Source: Ascoidea rubescens DSM 1968 (Eukaryota > Ascomycota > Saccharomycetes > Ascoideales > Ascoideaceae). From it: a DNA stretch of 64,000 bases. The stretch lies in the NCBI RefSeq assembly GCF_001661345.1, contig NW_017962919.1:558001-622000 (forward strand), in the 5' to 3' direction. The translations under genes and the position numbers were made by a program. Below the pieces are notes generated by a model. The model did not search any database. It saw nothing but the letters and a program-made list of their open reading frames with translations, and had not been told where the DNA came from. Shown piece by piece: positions 21,011-29,700 of the stretch (positions within the stretch are counted from its first letter, which is position 1; each line of letters starts with the position of its first letter).

Positions 21011-22871
21011 TTATTCTTGATAAAGAGCTTTTTCTTTACACGCTTGTAAAGCTTCTATATCCTTTTCGGTGCAATCATATGGTGAAGAAATATCTGTTGA
21101 AGATGAAAAACCATAATCAATAAAATAAAATTTATTATTAAAAATAAAAATGTTTGAATTTTTTATATCATTACGATATATTTGCAATTGATGTAGCAAA
21201 GAAAGCTGTTGAAAGCCCTTTTTTGAAATCTGATTCTGTAGCAAGTTTGCTATCACCTAAATACTGCATTGCTATATATAACCCACAGAATTCATAAAGG
21301 TAATTGGAATTAATCATCAAGCAACCAGTTTGATATATTGTTGGAATATTAATGATTTGGGAACTTTCACATTTCATATTGTGGTTTTTGATAACTTCAT
21401 AAATATGTGTTTCCTTTTTGAATGAGCTATAACAAAGTTTAATTCTCTCTCCATATGTTAATTTTTCGTATTCATGTTTGGATTTTGCATCAAATGGGTC
21501 AAATATCTTTATTATAATCTGTTCACTTTCTAGGGGGACAGTAGAGCTAAATGCAGCTAAAAATGATTTTTGGTTCACTGAGAGGACTTGTGTATTGTAT
21601 CGTTTCCAACCTGGATGCTGTCAAACTCTAGGTTGACCATTTTGATTTTGGATTCATCAAAAACTTGACTAAATTCTTTATAGTATGTCAAGCGAAAATT
21701 ATTAAAATAACTTTTCCTTTTTTCACCCCAGCTTTCCATTATGACTATCATTTTTAGAAATTTTGTTATAGAAATCACTGATAATTTGTTTTTTTAACTG
21801 AAGATTTGAATCCCAAAGGTCTTCAAAAATAAAAGCCAATATCATCGCTTTTAGTGTTAATTGACTATTTTTAAAATCGACTATTTTTAAAATCGATGAT
21901 TTCATAAGTGATTGGGATTGCTCGAGAATCAGTAAATTCAACACTGATTGTGTTAAGTTTTTCAATATCTATCCGAATCAACACCATAGTAAAATAATTT
22001 GTTAAGATTCCTTTATAACATTTACCAGCAAGCATAGACGTTGTTAGTTTTTGAAATATGAGATTCTCTTTAGATGTTTTGTTGTTTCCATATTTGACTC
22101 GTTTAACATCTTGATGGAGTTTAATAGTTGATTTATTAAACAGTCAGTAACCAGTGGTAAAATGTTAAATTTTTTAATTTCAATAGTTAGTAGGTTATTT
22201 TTTTGGTAGATAGATAAGTCCGGGGTAACCAAAAGAAAAACAATTTTGTTTTGGATTTTTTTTTAAACATGAATTGGCTGTTGTGATTCTATTGTTATTT
22301 CTAAATGACATAATTCCCTGAGAATTATACATATTGGATTGAAAACATATTCAAGCAAAGCCATTTGATAATGTATTGTTGTGGCTTTGCTTACATCCAA
22401 CATTTTATAGTTTGATCGAGAGAAGCAGTTACCAACATTAAGCAACAATTCTAATTGTAGTTTTGGTTCTTTATTGCCTGTATATTATTTTGTAAACTCA
22501 AATAACAAGTTTTCGAAATAGGTATCGTTTATTCCAGAAGACAATGCTGATGAGATTAGGTTTGGTAAAGTTTTCATTAATCTGTTGCTTCCACTTGTAC
22601 TTTTTGAAATTGCAGTTGAAATTGATTAGCAATCAATATTTCGCTCATTAAATTTGATTACTAGATTTAATGAAGGGAATAATAAAAACATATTGATTAT
22701 AGATTCAGAGTGTATATTGTCAATAAAATACTGAAAAATGTCATTATATTTTATATCTTCTTTTCTTTTATTTAGAAAAGATTTGTATTTTTGACAATAG
22801 AATGGTTGTGCAATTTCCGGTTGTGTTTGTAAAGGTTGTTGGTTAAAAGGTTGATGTTGATGGTTACTCAT
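21011..22871 (-). pseudogene. Broken gene: nuclease-like motif plus protein-kinase-like domain
   Basis: Reading from the ATG at 22869-22871, one frame runs gene-like across stops at 22626, 22485 and 22263. It then changes frame near 22050, at the 16-bp duplication 21864-21895, between 21778 and 21723, near 21578 and near 21200-21256. The middle part has PDLSIYQKNN followed by LLTIEIKKF (22172-22223), a PD...E-x-K arrangement as in restriction-fold nucleases, then a segment with KCYKGILTN. The 3' part is kinase-like: IIIKIFDPF (ATP-site lysine), IPTIYQTG, IAMQYLG, then YRNDIKNSNIFIF (catalytic loop) and FIDYGFS (DFG-like), ending at a stop at 21011. At least eight lesions make it dead. Spok-type selfish genes and Crinkler proteins also place a nuclease fold before a kinase. 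I saw no cysteine cluster, and membership is only a hypothesis. Confidence 0.75.
21864..21895. repeat. Exact 16-bp tandem duplication inside the broken gene
   Basis: The unit ACTATTTTTAAAATCG occurs twice without a gap (21864-21879 and 21880-21895). Sixteen is not a multiple of three, so the second copy shifts the frame of the minus-strand pseudogene. The gene-like frames on either side are in phase if only one copy is counted. Confidence 0.95.
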
Positions 22872-23854
22872 ATTAACAAAATATGCAGTATTTTGAACGT
22901 AGCTAGAATTTGATGTTGTAAAGTGATATTAATAATATGGAATTAACATATCAGCAATTAGAAATGGAATAGAAAAGACAATAGCAATAAAACGATTAGC
23001 GCAAACTACACAATTAATATATTTATGCATAGTGCAGTGATTTGTTTGGTTTTAATATTTGTTTTATATTTTGTTTTTGCTTGTACAAAAAGATAATTCT
23101 TTGGATTCATAAATTCATTAACCGTTTGGAATAGCAAACTATCTAACATTAAACTCGCTGTTTAATAAAGGCAAATACATAAATGCATTAGCCGGTTTAT
23201 ATGAATTTGTTTGAATGGGAACTTCATGTCAATTTCATACGTTTGTTAATTTAGATTTATTTTTGCTAAAAAAGGTGAAATGATATTAGTCTAAATCATT
23301 TAAAATGTATTTTCTGGTGTTTAGTTCGCTGGTAAAAAATTCAACAATAACAATAACAACCACAGTTATATGAATTTCATTTAATTCTAAATAAGACAAA
23401 TTCTTTGGGGCTAAAGTAGCTGGAATTACAGATTGTACCAAAACAAACATATTTCGTGAATTGGAAAATAATTAATTGTAAAACTGTTTGAGCCAATTCA
23501 TATTGATATTTTTGGTTTGGATTTACTTATTTTGAAAGCAATTTAGAGTTTACAATTTTTATTTCAAATAAAAATAAGGTAGAAAAATTATTGTGAAATG
23601 GGAAACATCGGGTAATTCCTTTTTGGGCGGACGATCATATTATGAAATAATCAGCGTTTACCTACTCATCAAACTTGATTGAAGTGTTTTGGAATTTGTT
23701 CCTTGTCATTTTGGTTAAAAGTTCATTAATTTTATTTCAAGTTCAATGTTTTAGCTAACTACTTCATATAGTTTCATTTTATATATTTACGTTTGATATT
23801 AAACTGATTATTGATAGTTGTATAAGTGTGTGTTATTTTCCTTTATTAGGAGTG

Positions 23855-24128
23855 CTAGGGCAATAAAAAGACCACTTTTCTGTCTCACGGAAACAGTGCG
23901 GTTTCTACAAGCGGGAAGAACAAGTAACAATTTGTAATTTCAAATTGAAGTTAGTTTTATTCCACTCGAGTCGCTGAAAAATTTATTCATTACAATGCCA
24001 TTGAGTGCAATTTCAACGGACAGGCACCCGTAAAATAGGTTATCCAGCAATAAATTTCTAAAAACAGGATTTTCATATCCGCACCGTTTCCGTGAGACGG
24101 AAAATTAGTTTTTTTATTGTACCACTAG
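23855..24128. mobile_element. MITE-like unit, 274 bp, with about 47-50-bp terminal inverted repeats
   Basis: The left arm (23855-23901) and the reverse complement of the right arm (24079-24128) share CAATAAAAA, then GTCTCACGGAAAC and GTGCGG, with few differences. The left arm lacks three bases near its tip (CTAGGG against CTAGTGGTA). TA follows the right end; the left flank is GTG, so the target duplication is not intact or the outer end has been altered. The internal 180 bp has no ORF. The same end sequence recurs at 20177 in direct orientation to the left arm. Confidence 0.75.
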
Positions 24129-24550
24129 TACCATCTGCCGGGATTGCTGGAATAGTTGCTGTAGCTCACATGCTTATGCAGTGCAGCCAAATCCATGACT
24201 GTGGTGATTAGCGCCTCATAAACGCCACCCTTGACTCGAAATTCAGCGCCACTCACCAACCACAACCATCCACAACCATCCACAGTGGTGCAATTGTTTT
24301 TAGTATAAATGTTAAATAAGACATGACTGCCTAAACTGCTTAATTGGCTTTGGCTTTTTAGGTTGATGTTTGACAATTGATTAATTAATATGGGTCTTTT
24401 TTGTTTAATATCCTAACAATGTGAGAGATTGCGATCGGTATATAATGGATTCAAAATCCCATAGAAGAAGTTCGAAATTTTTGTTTTAATGTTTTAGATT
24501 GCTATTATATCGATATTCTTATAGTTTAGTATTTAATTTATTGAATAAAA
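24129..24550. other. Promoter region of the PIN-like transporter gene
   Basis: The first 100 bp hold a small repeated CCACAACCATCCACA stretch (about 24258-24283). The last 100 bp are AT-rich up to the ATG. A minus-strand frame (24376-24125) extends into the MITE end and has no recognisable content. Confidence 0.4.
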
Positions 24551-25909
24551 ATGAGTGTCTCAATATTGAGTGGAATATCTTACTTCCGGATATCTTTTTT
24601 AACATTTCAAGCAGTGATTCAGGTTGTGTTGGTTTGTTTTTCGGGTTATGTTGCTGCTAAATACGATTTACTTGATTCTAAAACAATGACAAAAATATCT
24701 AAATTGAATGTTTTTATTTTCACACCTGCATTGATTTTTATCAAGTTGGCATCCGATTTATCATTAAAAAAAATCATTGAGTTGATTATTGTTCCAATTT
24801 TTTTTGTAGCATTTTTACTTGTGTCGTTGATTTCATCAAAGATAGTGTCGAGGTTTCTTAACTTTAATGAGCCAGAAACAAATTACATTACTGCATTAAC
24901 TGTTTTTGGGAATTCGTTCTCATTGCCAGTGTCAATTATAATGTCGTTGGCGTATACTTTGCCAAATTTAAAATGGGACAGAATAACAAATGATAACTCT
25001 GATCAAATTGCTTCAAGGGGAATACTTTATCTCTTGATTTTTCACCAATTAGGTCAATGTTTAAGATGGTCATGGGGTTATAACACATTAATGAAAAAGA
25101 GATCATTTAATGAATTGTATCATATTAATGATAGTAATTCCTCGTCAAACGAGGAATTCATTCATCAGCACCTGGTAAATCAATTCGATAGTGAGTCCAT
25201 TAAATCGAACAATTCGAGGAATACTAATAATCATAGTCATCGGGCATTAACTGAATCTGACCCGTTATTAATAACTCATACTAGCCACAACAGTGCTGAT
25301 AATTATGGTATTAACAACAACAACAATAACAATACTTGGATTACAAAATTGAAAACAGTTGCTATCAGTGTAATCAATTACTTGAATCCGCCATTGGTGG
25401 CAATGATCTTTGCACTTGTTGTCTCATTAACTTCATTTTTGAAATATCAGTTCTATGAGAAAAATGGGTTCTTCCAAAACACAGTCTCCTCGGCGATTGC
25501 ACAGCTAGGATCAGTCTCAATTCCATTGGTCTTGCTAGTGTTGGGAGGAACATTGTATCCATCAAACGAGATACCACCAGCAACGCCATACTACAGGAGA
25601 ATCATCATTGGGGCAATTATCAGTCGAATGGTCTTGCCTGCGTTTATCCTCTTGCCCTCGATATCAATCCTCATCAAATACTTTACGTTTTTGTCGCCCA
25701 ATTTGTCGGATCCAATTTTCTTGATTGTGGCCTTTATGCTCACTGTTGCTCCTCCAGCGTTGCAAATCTCGCAAATATGCCAGATTAATGAGATCTACCA
25801 GAAGGAAATGGCAGGAGTGTTGTTCTGGGCCTACGTGGTATTCACCTTGCCAGTTGTTGTGTTGATAGTTCTTGTTTCGCTCAGGGTCTTGTCGTGGGCC
25901 AACAATTGA
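24551..25909 (+). CDS. Auxin efflux carrier (AEC/PIN-like) family membrane transporter
   Basis: This 452-residue polytopic membrane protein belongs to the AEC family, whose yeast members include Ecm3 and the YNL095C and YLR152C products. The N-terminal bundle (residues about 15-180) contains VCFSGYVAAKYDLLD, FTPALIFIKLA and the GNSFSLPVSI motif. The C-terminal bundle (about 270-450) contains NPPLVAMIFALVVS, SVSIPLVLLVLGG and TVAPPALQISQI. The central hydrophilic loop (about 185-265) is shorter than in the S. cerevisiae proteins, which are over 550 residues. The loop has ESDPLL at 235-240, which fits the acidic dileucine [DE]xxxL[LI] signal used for AP-3 sorting to the vacuole. The substrate is unknown, and auxin should not be assumed. 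The start is the ATG at 24551. Confidence 0.92.
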   Translation: MSVSILSGISYFRISFLTFQAVIQVVLVCFSGYVAAKYDLLDSKTMTKISKLNVFIFTPALIFIKLASDLSLKKIIELIIVPIFFVAFLLVSLISSKIVSRFLNFNEPETNYITALTVFGNSFSLPVSIIMSLAYTLPNLKWDRITNDNSDQIASRGILYLLIFHQLGQCLRWSWGYNTLMKKRSFNELYHINDSNSSSNEEFIHQHLVNQFDSESIKSNNSRNTNNHSHRALTESDPLLITHTSHNSADNYGINNNNNNNTWITKLKTVAISVINYLNPPLVAMIFALVVSLTSFLKYQFYEKNGFFQNTVSSAIAQLGSVSIPLVLLVLGGTLYPSNEIPPATPYYRRIIIGAIISRMVLPAFILLPSISILIKYFTFLSPNLSDPIFLIVAFMLTVAPPALQISQICQINEIYQKEMAGVLFWAYVVFTLPVVVLIVLVSLRVLSWANN

Positions 25910-26728
25910 TGGTTTAATTGATGTTTCAATTAATGTTTCAGCCTTTGTTCCACTTTTCGGCGGTTTCGTAGCTTATATACTAAATCAACAATATTACCCT
26001 CCTGGATGAAGATATCCTTTTTTTACCGTTTATTGCCGAGATAAGCAGCTGAAGCAGAACCAAAACAAGCTCCACAAAAAACGACAGCAAGAAAGAGCCC
26101 TTATGGCCTATGGAAATTATGATGAGTATCAGAAAGAACTGCAAAGAAGTGCTCTTCAGCTGTGTTGAACCAGTGCTCTTCTTCCTACGGTGGCGATGGG
26201 TTTCTGCATTCGGCTTCTGTAAGTATGAAATTCGAAATCAACACGTGTTTCGGGCTTTTTGATACGTGATCGAGTTCAAGTTCACGTCCGGTATTCCATC
26301 ATCTTTTTACTTTTGATTCTACAAACTAAAATTAAAATAATGCTTGGTTTAAATTTGATTATCATTTGAAATTAACTAGACACAAAGCTGCAAAAACAAT
26401 TCAGATTATTGAGGTTTTTTTCTACCGGTACTAGAACAGCAATGGGTGGTGCTCGAACACTCGGATTTGGATACAAAAAATCGCATTGGTTCGTCCGGTT
26501 CAATTCTTTTTCGAGTTGAGTCCGTCGTGAAACAATCACTAGTTTCTGTATGTGACATCTCTTCTCTTCCCTCTTCTTTTCCTTCTCTTTCTTCTCTTTC
26601 TTCTCTTTCTTCTCTTTCTTCTCTTTCTTTCTGTCTCTTATTGCTGCTATCTGCTACTTGTGCTACTGAGCTGTTTTCTGTCTTTGTTCCACTAATTGTT
26701 CAATTATCTTGAATACTGACAATACAAG
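25910..26728. promoter_or_regulatory. ECM29 upstream region
   Basis: This 819-bp spacer holds the 3' end of the transporter gene and the ECM29 promoter. CACGTG (26242-26247) is a perfect E-box. GGTGGCGAT (about 26189) differs by one base from the Rpn4 proteasome element GGTGGCAAT, which would suit a proteasome adaptor gene but is weak evidence. A TTCTCT microsatellite (26582-26631) lies about 100 bp before the ATG. I see no ORF of interest. Confidence 0.4.
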
Positions 26729-29700
26729 ATGGAAGCTGAATTGAGTTTGGTTGATAGAGTTGAGTTGAGAATAGCTTTGGCCAACGATTTCCAGTCTTGT
26801 GTGAACACCTACTTATGTCCTGTTTTATTGAAACTATCCTCTCAATATTCTCCTGTTCGTTCTAAAATATTGAAGATTGTTCAACAATTGATCAAAAGAT
26901 TCAATGCTGATCCTAACATAAAACTACCCGTCAAGAAATTGATTCAACAAGCAATCTCCCAATCAAATAATCAAGTCCAATTATACTCTTTATTATTCGC
27001 ATCTAAGGGAATTGAAAGGGAAAATGATAAACCAACCATCATTTCCTATTGGAAATTAATCCTATCAAATACTCTCAATAATTTTAGTTCTTCAGTCTCT
27101 CCAAGATTATTATCCATTTTTTTCAAATTATTAACAAAATTAAATCTTTCAGATTATGATAATTTTCATAAAGACTATTCATCAATTTATAAAAATCCCA
27201 CTTACTTCACCAATGAATTTCTTGGTTTTAACAGTAACCCTCAAAATACAGATTTTTTATTCAATTGGTTCTACAAACTTTTCATTTTATACCCATTGTC
27301 AAAATCAAATTCAAAAGAGATCCCACAAAACTATTTTTCTCCGGGCTTGACCAATGAAGAGGTTTCCTTTTTGACTTTCAAATCTGGTTTATCTTACAAC
27401 TCTAATCAGCTATTCGTTTTAAAGAAAACTCTAATCAAATTCACAAATTTACTAGATTTAAAAAACATTTTATTCCAAAAAAATCCCTTTTTTGTTCTCT
27501 TTTCTTTGATCTCATTATCTGACGAATCAATAGTATTCAATGATATCATTTATAGAAAATTAGATCTTAGTAATGAAATTTGTAACAATCAAATCTTAAT
27601 CTCAGAAATCCTAAATCTCTATTTAGGTATCGACAATAGACCTCCAATCAATGATGAGTACAAATTAGTCTTTATAGACAAAGTCCTAACAAAGAGTACC
27701 TATTTCCTAACTAGAAATTTCACCACTTTAAAACTATTATGTTTAAATGGTTTGCAATCAAATAATAATCAATTAAAGAAAAAATCTCTATCTTTAATTC
27801 ATTACATTATTAATAATATAAACTATGCTAGAAAATCACAAAATGAAATCATTCAAATTTCTCCTACCAATCATCATAATAATAATAATAATAAAGGAGA
27901 AGAAGGAGAAGAAGAAGATGTGGGAATGATTGATATAAATAACACTCAACTTGATGAAGAATCAAAACAAAAATTCGAGTTCTATAAAGGTCTAGCTATC
28001 AAAATCAAAGAACAAATTTACACAGAATCAATTATCAACAAAAAGGATCTAATATCTCTTCTCACCGAGGTTTATTTAAATGAACCAACTTTGCTATCTT
28101 ACAATTATTTTGTAAACCTAAAACTATTTTTTGATCTTTTAGAACATAACACAACTCCCAATCTAAGATCTTTTATATCAAATTGTTTATCAAAATTTGT
28201 TTCAAAAATTTCCTGTTTTAAATTAGACGCTTCACAATATGACCAACTAAAATACATTTTTGAAAAATACGTTCTACAAGATTTTAAAGAATCAAATAAA
28301 GAAGCAATATTTGCTTGCAAATATCTTTCAGTTAAATTTATCAACTCAATTTTTGACTACCATGATCATTGGGCAAGACTAATGAATATCATAGCCACTT
28401 CATCAATCAATAAATTCGATATTATTGAAGAATCTATCAAAGGTTTAAATCCACTCTCAAATATTTCTTCAAAACCTTCTTTTTTAAATTCAAACCAGGC
28501 TATTGCAATCAATACCTCGAACTTCAAATTTCCTTCTTTTGTTTCCTTGCTTGATTTGTTTATTGAAAAAATACCTGATATTAATTCTTCTCTATTACAC
28601 AATTGTCTTTATACTTGCTACACTTATTTGCTAAAATTCCTAATCATGAATGCTGTACAAGGTAAAGACACATGCATCGTAATTAACTTGGAATGGGAAA
28701 ATAATGTCGATAAAGCATTTGATTTAGATGCAAATGTAAGACAATTGGTTAAAAGTCACCTCAACTTACTTTTAAATACAAATAATGGTATAGTAAATAA
28801 ATCAAATCCACCGCCTTTAATAGTTTTTTTAAACTTGATATTCAAAGAATACTTTAATTTCGAAAATGACGATATAAACTTAACTTCTATCAATTCTTCC
28901 GATCTGGAAAACATTTTCACATATGGTACTGTTTTCAATAATATTTTATCTCTTTCACCACCAATTGTCTCTAGCTATTTTATTCCTAATGAAATAGATA
29001 AACTCTTAAATTTCTTAGCTTTTAATCCCAATTCAAATAACGCTGTTTCAAACCAATCAAGAACTAATAATATTTTAAAAATACTTCAAGATGATTTAGT
29101 ATTACTTATCTCAAAAACCACTGGCTTACTTATTTCAAGACCGCAATACTCTGATCAAAAGATTAAATCAATTGTTAAGAATATAGTCAATGAAATCCCA
29201 ATCATTAAAAATGAATTTCAAGATTCTTTTTCACTTCGAGATAACCAAATATTTTCCGTTAAATTAACTGTATTAGCTTTTATATTATCCAGATGTTTTG
29301 CTTTAAGACGTTTTTCGGTTGTATCTTTGGATGATTTACTAAAAATTTTGAATTTTTATTCACAACTAATGGATTATAATCTCAAAAAAGAAAATAAAAA
29401 ATATTATGAAAATTTGTTAGAAGGATTAGATCAATTGGCAATATATGGTGTTTTAAACCCTCTCTATTCTCAAGATAATCATCTGGAATATACCGAGGAT
29501 CCCTTTAAAGAGATCTACAAGAAGTTATGTCTTACAGTCAAGATCACTGTTAAAAGGCTCCATGAAAAATCTGTTGTAACTTTTTCTTATTTATCTTTGG
29601 CATATGAAAGCATTCTTGATACTGAAAAGATAATTGATTTTCCGACTGTTATCTTTAACGCTAATAGTCTAAAAAAACCCGAATTTGGGTTTTTTAGTGG

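Larger units (their letters stand above)
20177..24128. mobile_element. Candidate TIR-bounded element (3.95 kb) with TA flanks
   Basis: The left end begins CTAATGGTGCAATAAAAA at 20177. The reverse complement of the right end begins CTAGTGGTACAATAAAAA, ending at 24128. About 31 bp can be aligned with around five differences, up to TCCG. Both ends are flanked by TA (20175-20176 and 24129-24130), as expected for Tc1/mariner/pogo insertions. The interior is gene-poor, AT-rich and full of broken frames, unlike the dense DNA on both sides. I found no transposase or DDE motif. It could be one decayed element with cargo, or separate MITE copies that happen to flank the broken gene; an internal copy of the end at 23855 makes the second reading credible. 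Confidence 0.45.

Noticed and set aside
24125-24376. Minus-strand 83-codon frame ending in the MITE arm
   Set aside because: It has no recognisable content and spans the end of a repeat and a promoter.
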